From: Sphingopyxis italica | GTDB taxonomy: Bacteria; Pseudomonadota; Alphaproteobacteria; Sphingomonadales; Sphingomonadaceae | DNA length: 64,000 bases | NCBI RefSeq assembly: GCF_011926545.1 | Contig: NZ_JAATIT010000002.1 | Span: 434,001-498,000 of the forward strand | Reading direction: 5' to 3' | Shown: piece after piece, positions 9,138 to 19,255 of the stretch | Layout: every line of letters begins with the position of its first letter | Position numbering within the stretch: the stretch's first letter is position 1 | Translations under genes and position numbers: made by a program | Notes under the pieces: model-generated | Told to the model about the DNA's origin: nothing | The model's database searches: none | What the model saw: only the letters and a program-made list of their open reading frames with translations

Positions 9138-9324
9138 GATAATCGAGCTTTCCAAACAGGCGCACGGACAGGTGCCGGGACGATTGATCCCGTTTCATGC
9201 GCGCCGCTTCTTATCGGTGCGATGAACGCGGCGCAACAAAGAGAACGTCAAAAGGAAACGACCGGGGGAACGGGGACGAAGCGGCTTTACCCCATGGGAC
9301 TTGCTGCGCTAGAGCGCGCGCACC

Positions 9325-10305
9325 ATGAACGCTCCCCACCCGAGCCCCCCGGCGCAAGGCCGCGAAGCGGCAGAACTCAAGGTTTTGATCGCCGCGCCGC
9401 GCGGCTTCTGCGCCGGCGTCGATCGCGCGATCCGCATCGTCGAGCTCGCGCTGCGGAAATATGGCGCGCCGGTCTATGTCCGGCACGAGATCGTGCACAA
9501 CCGCTATGTCGTTGACTCGCTAAAGGCGATGGGCGCCATTTTCGTCGAATCGCTCGATCAGGTCCCCGACGGCGTGCCGGTCGTGTTCAGCGCGCATGGC
9601 GTGCCCAAGGCGGTTCCGGCAAAGGCCGAACTGCGCGGGCTCGACTATATCGACGCCACCTGTCCTTTGGTGTCGAAGGTGCACCGCCAGGCCGAACGCG
9701 CGCATGACGCGGGACGCCATATCGTCTTTGTCGGACACGCGGGCCATCCCGAAGTCGTCGGGACACTGGGACAGCTGCCCGATGGCGCGATGACGCTGGT
9801 GGAATCAGTCGACGATGTCGCCGCGCTGGCACCGTCCGATCCCGCGATGCTGTCCTATCTGACGCAGACGACGCTGTCGGTCGACGACACGCGCGACATC
9901 ATCTCGGCGCTTCAGCACCGCTTCCCCGCGATCAGCGGACCACGCGGCGAGGACATCTGCTACGCCACCTCCAACCGTCAGGACGCGGTGAAAGCGATCG
10001 CGGGCCAGTGCGACCGCATGATCGTGATCGGTGCGCCCAACAGCTCGAACAGCCTGCGGCTTGTCGAGGTCGCCGAGCGGCTCGGCACCCCCGCCCATCT
10101 TGTCCAGCGCGGCAGCGACATTGATCCGGCGTGGCTCGAAGATATTGCAACGCTCGGCATCACCGCCGGCGCCAGCGCGCCGGAAACGCTGGTTCGCGAG
10201 GTAATCGACGCCGTTGCCGCGGTTCGGACGGTCGTCGAAGACGTCGTCGTCACCGCCGAAGAGCATATGATCTTCAAGCTGCCGCGCGGGCTCGAAGCCG
10301 CCTAA
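9325..10305 (+). CDS. ispH: 4-hydroxy-3-methylbut-2-enyl diphosphate reductase
   Basis: 326 aa. IspH (LytB) catalyses the last step of the MEP isoprenoid pathway with a 4Fe-4S cluster. The three cluster cysteines are visible in GFCAGV, DATCPLV and DICYAT. The SAHGVP motif, the VGHAGHPEV segment and the C-terminal APNSSNS and TAGASAPE blocks are all present. About 15 extra N-terminal residues ([15 protein letters not shown]) precede the family core. It overlaps thrB by 1 nt (TAATG) in an ispH-thrB-rnhA operon. Confidence 0.96.
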   Translation: MNAPHPSPPAQGREAAELKVLIAAPRGFCAGVDRAIRIVELALRKYGAPVYVRHEIVHNRYVVDSLKAMGAIFVESLDQVPDGVPVVFSAHGVPKAVPAKAELRGLDYIDATCPLVSKVHRQAERAHDAGRHIVFVGHAGHPEVVGTLGQLPDGAMTLVESVDDVAALAPSDPAMLSYLTQTTLSVDDTRDIISALQHRFPAISGPRGEDICYATSNRQDAVKAIAGQCDRMIVIGAPNSSNSLRLVEVAERLGTPAHLVQRGSDIDPAWLEDIATLGITAGASAPETLVREVIDAVAAVRTVVEDVVVTAEEHMIFKLPRGLEAA

Positions 10306-11267
10306 TGGCCGTCTACACCCACGTCGAACCCGACGATCTTGCGGCGCTGGTGGCGCGTTACGACATCGGCACCGTCGTCTCGTGCAAGGGCATTGCCGAG
10401 GGGGTCGAGAATAGCAACTTCCTTCTCGAAACCACCGGCGGTCGCTTCATCCTGACGCTCTATGAAAAGCGCGTCAGCGAAGGCGATCTGCCGTTTTTCG
10501 TCGACCTGCTCGACCATCTCGCGAGCCGGAACTGCCCGGTTCCGGCCATGATCCGTGATCGCGAGGGCGACGCCATTCAGCAGGTTTCGGGACGTTCGGC
10601 CTGCGTCATCCAGTTTCTTCAAGGCATTTCTCTGACCCAGCCGACGCCGGGCCAGTGCGAAGCCGCCGGCGCGGCGCTCGGCGCGATGCACCGCGCGCTC
10701 GAAACCTATGCCGGTGCGCGCGAAAACAGCATGGGCCGCCATCATTGGCGCGCCGTGGCGGAGGGCGCGGGGAATCTCGATGCCGTGCTCCCCGGGCTCC
10801 AGGCGATCGTCGATGACGAGCTTCGCCAACTCGACGCGCACTGGCCGAGCGATTTGCCCGCGCATGTCATCCATGCCGACCTCTTCCCCGACAATGTCCT
10901 GATGCTTGGCGACCGCGTCACCGGGCTGATCGACTTCTATTTCGCCGCGAGCGATTTTCGCGCCTATGACCTTGTCATCACCCATGCGTCATGGGCCTTT
11001 TCGGCCGACGGCAAAGAGTGCGATCCGGCGCGCGCACGCGCGCTGATGCGCGGCTATGCAGGTGAAATATCGTTGACAGAGGCAGAGATCGCCGCACTCC
11101 CCCTGCTCGCGCGCGGCGCTTCGCTTCGCTTCCTGCTCACGCGCGCGCATGACTGGATCCATACGCCTCCCGACGCGCTCGTCACGCGCAAGGATCCCTC
11201 GCCCTTCCTCGCCCGCCTGCAACGCTACAGCACGCCCGACGCCGCCGAATTGTTCGCAGTCGCATGA
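10305..11267 (+). CDS. thrB: Homoserine kinase (ThrB, APH-fold type)
   Basis: 320 aa starting [15 protein letters not shown]. This is the alphaproteobacterial homoserine kinase of the aminoglycoside-phosphotransferase fold, not the GHMP type. It phosphorylates homoserine in threonine synthesis. Visible are [24 protein letters not shown] (N-lobe) and the catalytic loop [12 protein letters not shown], followed by GLIDFYFA, equivalent to the DFG region. The start codon overlaps the ispH stop (TAATG). The stop overlaps the rnhA start by 4 nt. Confidence 0.95.
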   Translation: MAVYTHVEPDDLAALVARYDIGTVVSCKGIAEGVENSNFLLETTGGRFILTLYEKRVSEGDLPFFVDLLDHLASRNCPVPAMIRDREGDAIQQVSGRSACVIQFLQGISLTQPTPGQCEAAGAALGAMHRALETYAGARENSMGRHHWRAVAEGAGNLDAVLPGLQAIVDDELRQLDAHWPSDLPAHVIHADLFPDNVLMLGDRVTGLIDFYFAASDFRAYDLVITHASWAFSADGKECDPARARALMRGYAGEISLTEAEIAALPLLARGASLRFLLTRAHDWIHTPPDALVTRKDPSPFLARLQRYSTPDAAELFAVA

Positions 11268-11737
11268 CGACAAGCACCGGCAAGACCGTGATCGTCGCCA
11301 CGGACGGCGCGTGCAAGGGCAACCCCGGCCCCGGCGGCTGGGGTGCCGTGCTGCGCTGGGGCGACGTCGTGAAGACCTTGTCGGGGGGCGAGCCCGACAC
11401 GACGAACAACCGCATGGAATTGATGGCCGCGATCGAGGCGCTCGCCGCGCTCAAACGCAGCTGCAACGTCGAATTGTCGACCGACAGCGTCTATGTCCGC
11501 GACGGCATCACCAAATGGGTCTTCGGCTGGCAGAAGAATGGTTGGAAAACGGCAGCCAAGAAGCCTGTCGCCAACGCCGACCTGTGGCAGCGCCTCGTCA
11601 AGGAAAACGCGCGGCACCAGGTCGAATGGATCTGGGTCAAGGGCCATGCGGGCCACGGCGACAATGAGCTCGCCGACCAGCTTGCCAGCGATGCGGCGCT
11701 CGAAGTCGCGCGGGCGCGCAGGGCGCCCGCGCGCTAA
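11264..11737 (+). CDS. rnhA: Ribonuclease HI
   Basis: 157 aa. RNase HI removes the RNA strand of RNA-DNA hybrids. All four catalytic acidic residues are visible: Asp in [15 protein letters not shown], Glu in [14 protein letters not shown], Asp in [11 protein letters not shown] and Asp in [13 protein letters not shown]. The basic-handle region ([13 protein letters not shown]) is also present. Its ATG overlaps the thrB stop (ATGA), indicating translational coupling. Last gene of the operon. Confidence 0.96.
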   Translation: MTTSTGKTVIVATDGACKGNPGPGGWGAVLRWGDVVKTLSGGEPDTTNNRMELMAAIEALAALKRSCNVELSTDSVYVRDGITKWVFGWQKNGWKTAAKKPVANADLWQRLVKENARHQVEWIWVKGHAGHGDNELADQLASDAALEVARARRAPAR

Positions 11738-11740
11738 GGA

Positions 11741-11917
11741 TCACTCGGCCTCGCGGACTTCTGCGCCGGGGCCGTTCTTCAGGATCGACTCGATGGCATT
11801 TTGCGCGGACGCTTTGCTGCTATAACCTTCGGTCCAGAAGATCGGCTCGCTATTATACTTGAAATAGGCGACAAATTCGCCGGCCTTGTTCTTCTTGATC
11901 TCGAAATAATGGGCCAT
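11741..11917 (-). CDS. YegP-like DUF1508 small protein
   Basis: 58 aa starting MAHYFEIKKNKAGEFVAYFKYN. It is a single DUF1508/YegP unit with the family pattern of a beta strand, then EPIFWTEGYSSKASAQNAIESI. YegP proteins usually carry one or two such units; the molecular role is poorly known. The start at 11917 is chosen because upstream in-frame sequence is not family-like. It is convergent with rnhA (3 nt between stops). Confidence 0.85.
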   Translation of the reverse strand: MAHYFEIKKNKAGEFVAYFKYNSEPIFWTEGYSSKASAQNAIESILKNGPGAEVREAE

Positions 11918-12003
11918 GCCATCCTCCACAGTCGCGCCGCGCCGGGGGTGGCGGGCTAAACCTATGTTAATTCGTTCGTTTCGCCGCGCAAGGCAAGATC
12001 GGC

Positions 12004-13134
12004 TCAAGCGAAGCGCGCGGGCGCGAACGGCAAGGGGTCGACCCGTCCGATCGCACCGGGGGGTGTCGGCGCCCCCAGTTGCGCCGCCAGCAGCCCGGAA
12101 ATCGCCGGCGCGGTCTGGATGCCGAAGCCCCCCTGCCCAGCGCACCAGACGAACCGTCCTTCATCGCGATCGGGGCCAAAAACGGGGATGCGGTCGGGCG
12201 CGAAGCTGCGCAAGCCCGCCCATTTCCGCTCTACCGCCGCCACCGGCCAGTCGACGACCGATTGCAGCCGCTCGATCGCGATGGCGACATCCATCTCGTC
12301 GGGGGCGGCATCATGGGCCTCGGTCAGGGTTTCGTCGTGCGGGCTCAGCCACACGCGTCCCACGCTTTCGCCCTTGAAATAAAACTCGCCCCCGACGTGG
12401 ATCACCAGCGGCAGTTCGGCCGGAACCGCAACGCCGAGGCGAAGCTGAAGCACCGTCCGCCGATACGGCTGGATTCCGAGCGGCGCGACGCCGCAAGCGG
12501 CCGCGACCTCGTCCGCCCATGCGCCGGCGGCGTTGACGATCACCGACGCGCCGATCTCCTCCGCGCCTAGCTGGACCCTCCACCCGTCCTCGATGCGGCG
12601 GGCGCGGCGCAGTGGCGCGCGGGTGACCAGCGCGGCGCCGGCGCGTTTCGCCGCACGAAGATAGGCGGCGTGAAGGCCGCCGACGTCGATGTCCCGGCAT
12701 GCGGCTTCATAGGCCGCTTTGCTCCATTCGGGGCGCAGACCAGGGATTTTCGCGGCGACGGCCGCCCCCGACATGCGCTCGACATCGACGCCCTTCGCCT
12801 GAAACTCGGCGGCGAACGCGTCGACCGCCGCCGCTTCGGACGCCTGCCCGATCGTCAACGCCGTGCGCGGCGACAGAAAGCCATGGGTCGAAAACTCGGG
12901 ATCGGGGCTCAGCAACGTCTCCAGCGAGGCCAGCGTCAGGGGCTGCACCCGCGCCCCGCCATAGGTTTCGTGCCAGAATGCCGCCGACCGGCCCGTCGCG
13001 TGATAGCCGGGCGCATCCTCGGCCTCGGCCAGCACGACGCGGCGCCAGGGCGCAAGCGCGGCCGCCAGGCTCGCGCCGGCGATCCCGGCGCCGACGATCA
13101 GCACATCGGTGGCGGAGGGCGGCCGGTCGGTCAT
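12004..13134 (-). CDS. FAD-dependent amino-acid/amine oxidoreductase (DAO family)
   Basis: 376 aa. The N-terminal Rossmann dinucleotide fold is DVLIVGAGIAGASLAAALAP, then a catalytic DAO core with ATGRSAAFWHETYGG, and a C-terminal FAD-contact block with CAGQGGFGIQTAPAISGLLA. Members oxidise glycine, D-amino acids, sarcosine or related amines; the substrate cannot be told here. The start at 13134 (MTDRPPS) is preferred over 13146. It is transcribed away from cpaA. Confidence 0.85.
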   Translation of the reverse strand: MTDRPPSATDVLIVGAGIAGASLAAALAPWRRVVLAEAEDAPGYHATGRSAAFWHETYGGARVQPLTLASLETLLSPDPEFSTHGFLSPRTALTIGQASEAAAVDAFAAEFQAKGVDVERMSGAAVAAKIPGLRPEWSKAAYEAACRDIDVGGLHAAYLRAAKRAGAALVTRAPLRRARRIEDGWRVQLGAEEIGASVIVNAAGAWADEVAAACGVAPLGIQPYRRTVLQLRLGVAVPAELPLVIHVGGEFYFKGESVGRVWLSPHDETLTEAHDAAPDEMDVAIAIERLQSVVDWPVAAVERKWAGLRSFAPDRIPVFGPDRDEGRFVWCAGQGGFGIQTAPAISGLLAAQLGAPTPPGAIGRVDPLPFAPARFA

Positions 13135-13232
13135 GGCCCGCCGCATATCGGTTGGGCCGCGGAATGCAAGCCGCCGCTTCGCGCGGAAACATGGTTACGC
13201 TTTGGTAAGCCATGTTGCGTAGAGCGGGTTCG

Positions 13233-13715
13233 ATGGATAGCGGCGCGATCTCGCTCGGCCTGATGGTCATTCTCGGCCTGCTGATGATTGCCGCGGCGAT
13301 CAGCGACATCCGGTCGCGAACGATTTCGAACGAGCTCAACGCCGCGATGGCGCTGCTCGCGATCCCCTTCTGGATCGCCTCCGGCCTCGCGCTCTGGCCC
13401 GACCTCCCGATCCAGTTCGGATCGGCCTTTCTGGTCTTCCTGCTCTTCGCGGGCCTGTTCGCGATCGGCGCGATGGGCGGCGGCGACGTGAAAATGATCG
13501 GTGCGGTGATGCTGTGGATCCCGCTGCCGCTGTTCCTGCCGATGCTGATGATCATGGCTATCGGCGGCGGCATCCTGTCCGCGGCGATGCTTATCCACAT
13601 GAAATTGCGCCCTTCGGACAAGATGGCCGAGGTGCCCTATGGGGTCGCGATCGCGGCTGCGGGCCTCTGGGCGCTTCACCAACACTATCTTAACCAGTTT
13701 CAGGCTATCGGATGA
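13233..13715 (+). CDS. cpaA: Prepilin peptidase CpaA/TadV
   Basis: 160 aa, highly hydrophobic. Both aspartate motifs of the A24 leader peptidases are present: SDIRSRTISN near residue 30 and GGGDVKMIGA near residue 85. CpaA cleaves the leader of Flp pilin and of TadE/TadF pseudopilins in the inner membrane. The start at 13233 is chosen over 13212 from the family N-terminus. First gene of the cpa/tad cluster. No Flp pilin gene precedes it: only 98 nt separate it from the oxidoreductase. Confidence 0.92.
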   Translation: MDSGAISLGLMVILGLLMIAAAISDIRSRTISNELNAAMALLAIPFWIASGLALWPDLPIQFGSAFLVFLLFAGLFAIGAMGGGDVKMIGAVMLWIPLPLFLPMLMIMAIGGGILSAAMLIHMKLRPSDKMAEVPYGVAIAAAGLWALHQHYLNQFQAIG

Positions 13716-13769
13716 CCTGAGGGAAAAGCACGACCGTCTCTGGTGGGTGCAGGAGGGCGACAACTCGTC

Positions 13770-14801
13770 ATGGATACGCGAAAGATTATGCTGATCGTCG
13801 GCGCGCTGGTGATTGCCATCGGCGCGGCATTCGGGGTTAACCAGATGTTGCGCGGCGCCGCCGCGCCGTCGGCGCGAGCCGCCGCGGCGCCGGAAATCAC
13901 CGGTCCGATGATCCTCGTCGCGACGCGGCCGCTGCCGGTCGGCACGATCATCGGCCCCGACAGCTTCCGGTTTCAGCCGTGGCCGAAGGAATTGGTCGAG
14001 CAGGCCTATTTCATGAAGGACAAGACCGACGTCAACACGCTGCTCGGCACCGTGGTGCGGCATGCGATCACCGCCGGGCAGCCGCTCACGCAGGGCGCTC
14101 TGGTTCATCCCGACGACCGCGGCTTCCTCGCCGCGGCGCTTGGTCCGGGGATGCGCGCGGTCACGGTCAAGGTTTCGCGCGAAGAGGGCGTCGGCGGCTT
14201 CGTCTTTCCGGGCGACCGCGTCGACGTCGTGCTCGCACAGCAGCTCTCGGTCGATACCGAAAATTCATCCTATCCGGACAAGGAATTATATACCGCCGAG
14301 ACGATCATCCGCAACGTTCGTGTCCTGGCGACCGACCAGCGTTACAATGCCGAGGATGAGACCGGCAAGACGCCGGTGCGCACCTTCAGCTCGGTGACGC
14401 TCGAAGCGACGCCGGAGATCGCCGAGAAGATCGCGGTGGCGCAGGACATGGGCAAATTGTCGCTCGCGCTGCGTCCGCTCGCCGAAACCGCCGGCGAACT
14501 CGAGGCCGCGATCGCCTCCGGCGAGATCGACGTCCCGGCCGGCAGCGCCGCCGAGAAGAAGATGCTGGCTCAGGCCGCCGCGCGTCCGACGGCGAGCCGC
14601 TCGTCGGCGACGACCGGCGGCGACGTCTCGCGTTTCTGGGTCCCGGTGCGCGGCCGCGTCCGCGCGCCGAGCTCGCAGCCCGAGAACAAGGGCGGTTACG
14701 CACCATCCAGCGAGGGTCGCCAGGCGGCCGCGCCGACCGGTCCGGTCGTGCGCGTGACGCGCGGCGACAAGACGACCGAAGTTCCGGTTGGGGGTAAGTA
14801 A
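13770..14801 (+). CDS. cpaB: Flp pilus assembly protein CpaB/RcpC
   Basis: 343 aa from ATG 13770, with AGGAGG 13 nt upstream. One N-terminal membrane helix (IMLIVGALVIAIGAAFG) is followed by an SAF domain (about residues 45-115: LVATRPLPVGTIIGPDSFRFQPWP). The RcpC/CpaB beta domain contains VSREEGVGGFVFPGDRVDVVL. The protein works with the CpaC secretin in the periplasm. The C-terminus is a disordered Pro/Ser tail. It ends 1 nt before cpaC. Confidence 0.93.
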   Translation: MDTRKIMLIVGALVIAIGAAFGVNQMLRGAAAPSARAAAAPEITGPMILVATRPLPVGTIIGPDSFRFQPWPKELVEQAYFMKDKTDVNTLLGTVVRHAITAGQPLTQGALVHPDDRGFLAAALGPGMRAVTVKVSREEGVGGFVFPGDRVDVVLAQQLSVDTENSSYPDKELYTAETIIRNVRVLATDQRYNAEDETGKTPVRTFSSVTLEATPEIAEKIAVAQDMGKLSLALRPLAETAGELEAAIASGEIDVPAGSAAEKKMLAQAAARPTASRSSATTGGDVSRFWVPVRGRVRAPSSQPENKGGYAPSSEGRQAAAPTGPVVRVTRGDKTTEVPVGGK

Positions 14802-14802
14802 G

Positions 14803-16284
14803 ATGAACAGCAAAGCTAATTTCAAGGCGGCGGCGCTCGCTCGCACCCTGGCCGTCGGCCTGGTGGCGGCCCCGCTCGCGGTGGCACCATCGCAGCCCGC
14901 CATCGCCCAGGCCGTCCAGAACGCCAACGGCAGCCTCGAACTGTCGGTGGGGCGCGGCCGCCTGGTCAGCCTTCCCGCCACCATGTCCGACGTCTTCGTC
15001 GCCAACGACGAGGTCGCCGACGTCCAGGTCCGCTCGGGCCGTCAGCTCTATGTCTTTGGCAAAAAGCCCGGCGAAACCAGCATCTACGCCACCGATTCCG
15101 GCGGCCGGGTCGTCTTTTCGACCGTCGCCCGCGTCGGCAACAATATCGAGACGATCGACCAGATGCTGGCGCTCGCGATGCCCGAAGCCAGCATTGTGCC
15201 GACCCCGATGAACGGCTTTGTGCTGCTCACCGGAACGGTCCGGTCGCCCGACGACGCCGCCGAAGCCGAACGGCTGGTTCAGGCCTTTGTCGGCGAGGAA
15301 ACCAAGGTCCTCTCGCGCCTGCGCACCGCGACGCCCCTGCAGGTCAATCTGCAGGTTCGCATCGCCGAAGTGAACCGGTCGCTGGTCAAGGAAATCAGCG
15401 GGAACCTCCTGACCCGGGACACCGACGGTCCGCTTGGCAATGGCTTCCTTGGCGGGGTTTTCGGTGGCCGTCAGGCGGGCACGATCACGACCGATGCCAA
15501 CGGCAACACCACCTATACGATCAACACGCCCGCCGGCACGCGCAGCCTCGCCGGTGCGGGCCGCCTGTTCGGCCTCGACCTGATTGCCTCGCTCGATATC
15601 GGCGAACGATCGGGTCTGGTCGCGACGCTGGCGCAGCCCAATCTGACCGCGATTTCGGGTGAAACCGCCGAATTCCTGGCGGGCGGCGAATTCCCGGTCC
15701 CGATCCCCGGCAATTTCGCGGGCACGACGATCGAATATCGCAAATATGGCGTCAGCCTCGCCTATACGCCGACCGTGCTGTCGAACGGGCGGATCAGCCT
15801 GCGCGTTCGCCCCGAAGTGTCCGAACTGTCGACCGAAGGCGCGATCGAGATGCAGGGTTTCCAGGTTCCCGCGCTGACGATCCGCCGCGCCGAAACGACG
15901 GTCGAACTCGGCTCGGGCGAAAGCTTCATGATCGCGGGGCTGCTGAACAACCGCTCGATCGGGGCGATCGACAAGATGCCCGGGCTCGGCGATGTGCCGC
16001 TGCTCGGCACGCTGTTCAAATCGGACAGCTTCCGCCGCGGCGAAACCGAACTCGTCATCGTCGTGACGCCCTATCTGGTCCAGCCGGTGTCGGCGAACGA
16101 CATCAAGCTGCCGACCGATGCGTTCCAGGACACCCACGATCTGCAACGGCTGCTGCTCAACCAGACGAGCGACGGCGTGACCGGCGGCGACCGTCCCAAA
16201 CCGCGGCTCGATACCGATGTCGGCGACGCCGATCGTCCGCGGGCCGCCGGAGGCAACGCCGCACCCGGTTTCAGCATCAAGTGA
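14803..16284 (+). CDS. cpaC: Outer-membrane secretin CpaC/RcpA
   Basis: 493 aa. A signal peptide ends near AIAQA; then a BON-like/N-terminal secretin domain (VGRGRLVSLPATMSDVFVANDEVADVQV). The C-terminal secretin barrel domain (about 250-430) has ALAQPNLTAISGETAEFLAGGEFPVP and GSGESFMIAGLLNNRS. It forms the outer-membrane pore for the Flp pilus. GGGGG lies 8 nt before the ATG. It sits directly between cpaB and cpaD. Confidence 0.95.
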   Translation: MNSKANFKAAALARTLAVGLVAAPLAVAPSQPAIAQAVQNANGSLELSVGRGRLVSLPATMSDVFVANDEVADVQVRSGRQLYVFGKKPGETSIYATDSGGRVVFSTVARVGNNIETIDQMLALAMPEASIVPTPMNGFVLLTGTVRSPDDAAEAERLVQAFVGEETKVLSRLRTATPLQVNLQVRIAEVNRSLVKEISGNLLTRDTDGPLGNGFLGGVFGGRQAGTITTDANGNTTYTINTPAGTRSLAGAGRLFGLDLIASLDIGERSGLVATLAQPNLTAISGETAEFLAGGEFPVPIPGNFAGTTIEYRKYGVSLAYTPTVLSNGRISLRVRPEVSELSTEGAIEMQGFQVPALTIRRAETTVELGSGESFMIAGLLNNRSIGAIDKMPGLGDVPLLGTLFKSDSFRRGETELVIVVTPYLVQPVSANDIKLPTDAFQDTHDLQRLLLNQTSDGVTGGDRPKPRLDTDVGDADRPRAAGGNAAPGFSIK

Positions 16285-16309
16285 CGTGCCGGATTTCAGG
16301 AGCAAAGTG

Positions 16310-16948
16310 ATGAAGAAAATCGCAACTTGGACGGTCTTGGCATGCGCGACCTCGCTCGCCGGCTGCACCGGCGCCGCCTATAGCAACCGCAGCCTGGATT
16401 CGGTGCATCAGCCGGTGGTCCGCAACAACCTCTATCAATTCGACGTCGCGACCGCCAATGGCGAACTGCCGCCCAGCGAGCAGGGCCGCCTGCAAGGCTG
16501 GCTCGACGCGATGGGCGTTCGCTACGGCGACCGCATCGCGCTGGACGACCCGTCGGCTTACGGCGCATCGTCGGCGCAAGCGACCGTCCGCGCTATGGTC
16601 GAACGCCGCGGACTGTTGCTGAGCCGCGAAGCGCCGGTAACGACGGGCGCGGTTCCGGAAGGCTATCTGCGCGTCGTCGTGACGCGCGCGTCGGCCTCGG
16701 TTCCGGGATGCCCCAACTGGGACAGCAAGTCCTCCCTGAACCCGGTCAATGCGACCTCGTCCAACTATGGCTGCGCGACCAATGGCAACCTCGCCGCGAT
16801 GGTCGCCGACCCCAATGATCTCATCAAGGGCACGCGCGACACGGGGCATGACCCGCTCGCAGCGACGCGCGCCATCCAGACTTATCGCACGAAGCCCCAG
16901 ACCGGGGCGGGCGGACTGAACAAGGTATCAACCGGAGGTGGCCAGTGA
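16310..16948 (+). CDS. cpaD: Pilus assembly lipoprotein CpaD
   Basis: 212 aa from ATG 16310 with AGGAG upstream. A lipoprotein signal ends LAGC (Cys19). The CpaD family block CPNWDSKSSLNP...ATSSNYGCATNGNLAAMVADPNDLIKG is clear, with paired cysteines. CpaD helps the CpaC secretin assemble or localise in the outer membrane. Its stop overlaps the cpaE GTG start by 4 nt. Confidence 0.92.
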   Translation: MKKIATWTVLACATSLAGCTGAAYSNRSLDSVHQPVVRNNLYQFDVATANGELPPSEQGRLQGWLDAMGVRYGDRIALDDPSAYGASSAQATVRAMVERRGLLLSREAPVTTGAVPEGYLRVVVTRASASVPGCPNWDSKSSLNPVNATSSNYGCATNGNLAAMVADPNDLIKGTRDTGHDPLAATRAIQTYRTKPQTGAGGLNKVSTGGGQ

Positions 16949-18216
16949 ACGCTCCTTTCAAATCGGCGGGACTGCGTGATCCCTTCAACGCCTTCGTCTG
17001 CGACGACGATACGCTGGAGCTGATCCGTGCGGCGGCGGGCGACATGGGCTGGCCGATCGAAAAGTGCAACAAGGGCGGGCTGCGCAACGCGGTGCAGTCG
17101 CTGTCGGTGTCCGCCAGCCCGAATATCCTGTTCGTCGACATGTCCGAATCGGGTGATCCGATCAACGATATCAACGCGCTGGCCGAAGTCTGCGAGCCTG
17201 GAACGGTCGTGATCGCCGCAGGCCAGGTCAACGACGTGCGCCTGTACCGCGACCTCTTGTCGAGCGGCATTCAGGACTATCTGCTGAAACCGCTGTCGCT
17301 CGAGCAAGTCCGCGAATCGCTGACCATGGCGCAGGCGATGCTGTCGGCTCCGAAACACGCGGACATGCACGACGACAAGCCGCACCATATGATGGGTATC
17401 GTCGGCGTTCGCGGCGGCGTGGGCGCCTCGCTGGTCGCGACGTCGCTCGCCTGGGCGATCAGCGAACAGGGCGACCGTCAGACGGCACTGCTCGATCTCG
17501 ACGTTCATTTCGGAACGGGCGCGCTTACGCTCGACCTCGAACCCGGGCGCGGCCTGATCGATGCGATCGACAATCCGAGCCGCATCGACGGCCTGTTCAT
17601 CGAGCGCGCGATGGTGCGCGCATCCGACAAGCTCAGCCTGCTGTCCGCCGAAGCCCCGATCCACCAGCCGGTGATGACCGATGGCTCCGCCTTTTTCCAG
17701 CTGGAGGAAGAGCTACGGGGCGCGTTCGAGATGACGATCGTCGACATCCCGCGCCAGGTGCTGATCCCTTTCCCGCACCTTGTGTCGGAAATGGGAACGA
17801 TCCTGCTCGTCAGCGACGTGACGCTCGCCGCGGCGCGCGACACGATCCGGCTTCTGTCTTGGTTCAAGCAGAACATCCCCGGCGCGCGCGTGATCCTCGT
17901 CGCGAACAAGTTCCAGAGCGCGATCGGCGAGCTGTCGCGCAAGGAATTCGAATCGTCGATCGAGCGGCCGATCGACATCGTCATCCCGTTCGATCCAAAG
18001 CTCGTCGCGCAAGCGGCGAAGCTCGGGAAATCCTACGCTGAAACGTGCAAGGGCACCAAGTCGGCGCAGGTCTGGAACAATCTGATGCGCCTCGTCCTCG
18101 ACGGTGCCGACGTCGATGCCGAAGACGTGCCGGTCGCCGCCGCGAAAGCCAAATCCGGCGGTTCGCTGCTCGGCAAGCTCGGTCTGGCCAAAAAGGGCGC
18201 GAAACAGGCGGCGTGA
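16945..18216 (+). CDS. cpaE: Pilus assembly ATPase-like protein CpaE/TadZ
   Basis: 423 aa from a GTG start with GGAGG 6 nt upstream; the start overlaps the cpaD stop. A receiver-like N domain (about 15-130) lacks obvious phosphorylation chemistry. A MinD/ParA-type ATPase domain (about 150-390) follows, with the deviant P-loop VRGGVGASLVATSLA and LLDLDVHFGTG. CpaE/TadZ localises the Flp pilus machine to the cell pole. In most tad loci cpaF follows; here tadB follows after 57 nt. Confidence 0.93.
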   Translation: MNAPFKSAGLRDPFNAFVCDDDTLELIRAAAGDMGWPIEKCNKGGLRNAVQSLSVSASPNILFVDMSESGDPINDINALAEVCEPGTVVIAAGQVNDVRLYRDLLSSGIQDYLLKPLSLEQVRESLTMAQAMLSAPKHADMHDDKPHHMMGIVGVRGGVGASLVATSLAWAISEQGDRQTALLDLDVHFGTGALTLDLEPGRGLIDAIDNPSRIDGLFIERAMVRASDKLSLLSAEAPIHQPVMTDGSAFFQLEEELRGAFEMTIVDIPRQVLIPFPHLVSEMGTILLVSDVTLAAARDTIRLLSWFKQNIPGARVILVANKFQSAIGELSRKEFESSIERPIDIVIPFDPKLVAQAAKLGKSYAETCKGTKSAQVWNNLMRLVLDGADVDAEDVPVAAAKAKSGGSLLGKLGLAKKGAKQAA

Positions 18217-18273
18217 AGGCGTGCATGACGCGCCGTCACGATCTCCAGCGATAGAAGCGGACACCAGCTGACC

Positions 18274-19242
18274 ATGAACTTGCCAGTCATCCTTATCGTC
18301 GCCGGGGCCATCCTGGCCTTCGCCCTCCTCGTCATTCTGGTCGGCGGGCCGTCGGCGGGCAAGGCGAAGACGCGGCGGCTGGCGATGGTCAAGGATCGTC
18401 ATGCGGCTTCGACCGAAGCGGTTGTCGCGGCGCAGATGCGCAAGACGATCCAGTCGGGCCGCGCGGGCGACTCGTCGCTCACCAATCTGCTGCCGCGCCG
18501 CGAAGAGCTCGAGAAGCGGATTCGCCGGACCGGCAAGAATTGGACGCTGACGCAATATATGTTCGCGACGATGATCGTGTTCGTCGTCGCCACCGGCGCG
18601 ATGCTCGTCGTCCGCGCGCCCGTTCTGATGGCGGGGCTCGTCGGGTTGCTGCTCAGCCTCGGCCTCCCCTATCTCGTCGTCGGCATGACGATCAAAAAGC
18701 GCGTCGCCGCTTTCAACAGCCGCTTTCCCGACGCGATCGACCTGCTCGTGCGCGGCCTCAAATCGGGTCTGCCGGTCACCGAAACATTTCAGGTGGTGAG
18801 CCAGGAACTCCCCGGTCCGGTCGGCGAGGAATTCAAGGGTGTCATCGAGCGCATCCGCATCGGCAACACCATGGAAGCCGCGTTGCAGGAATCGGCCGAG
18901 ATGCTGGGTACGCCCGAATTCCAGTTCTTCTGCATCACGATCCAGATCCAGCGCGAAACCGGCGGCAATCTGGCTGAAACGCTGGCCAACCTGTCGGACG
19001 TCCTGCGCAAGCGGGCGCAGATGAAACTCAAGATCCGCGCGATGTCGTCGGAAGCCAAAGCGTCCGCTTATATCGTCGGCGCGCTGCCCTTTTTCGTGTT
19101 CGGCGTCGTCTGGACGGTGAACCCCAGCTATCTTGCGGGCTTTTTCGTCGAAGAACGGCTGATTATCGCCGGTATCGGCGGTCTGATCTGGATGAGCATC
19201 GGCGCCGGAATTATGGCCAAGATGATCAGCTTCGAAATCTGA
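18274..19242 (+). CDS. tadB: Type II secretion F-family protein TadB
   Basis: 322 aa. An N-terminal membrane helix, a second helix pair (about 95-135) and a C-terminal pair flank the T2SSF domain (about 155-285: FPDAIDLLVRGLKSGLPVTETFQVV...FFCITIQIQRETGGNLAETLANLSDVLR). TadB is the inner-membrane platform that couples to the CpaF ATPase. Preceded by cpaE and followed at 13 nt by tadC. The expected partner ATPase is not encoded here. Confidence 0.93.
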   Translation: MNLPVILIVAGAILAFALLVILVGGPSAGKAKTRRLAMVKDRHAASTEAVVAAQMRKTIQSGRAGDSSLTNLLPRREELEKRIRRTGKNWTLTQYMFATMIVFVVATGAMLVVRAPVLMAGLVGLLLSLGLPYLVVGMTIKKRVAAFNSRFPDAIDLLVRGLKSGLPVTETFQVVSQELPGPVGEEFKGVIERIRIGNTMEAALQESAEMLGTPEFQFFCITIQIQRETGGNLAETLANLSDVLRKRAQMKLKIRAMSSEAKASAYIVGALPFFVFGVVWTVNPSYLAGFFVEERLIIAGIGGLIWMSIGAGIMAKMISFEI

Positions 19243-19255
19243 GGGGCGGAAGACA

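Noticed and set aside
14386-16368. A 660-codon minus-strand frame across the secretin gene
   Set aside because: Low-complexity translation opposite clear cpaC and the end of cpaB; codon-bias shadow.
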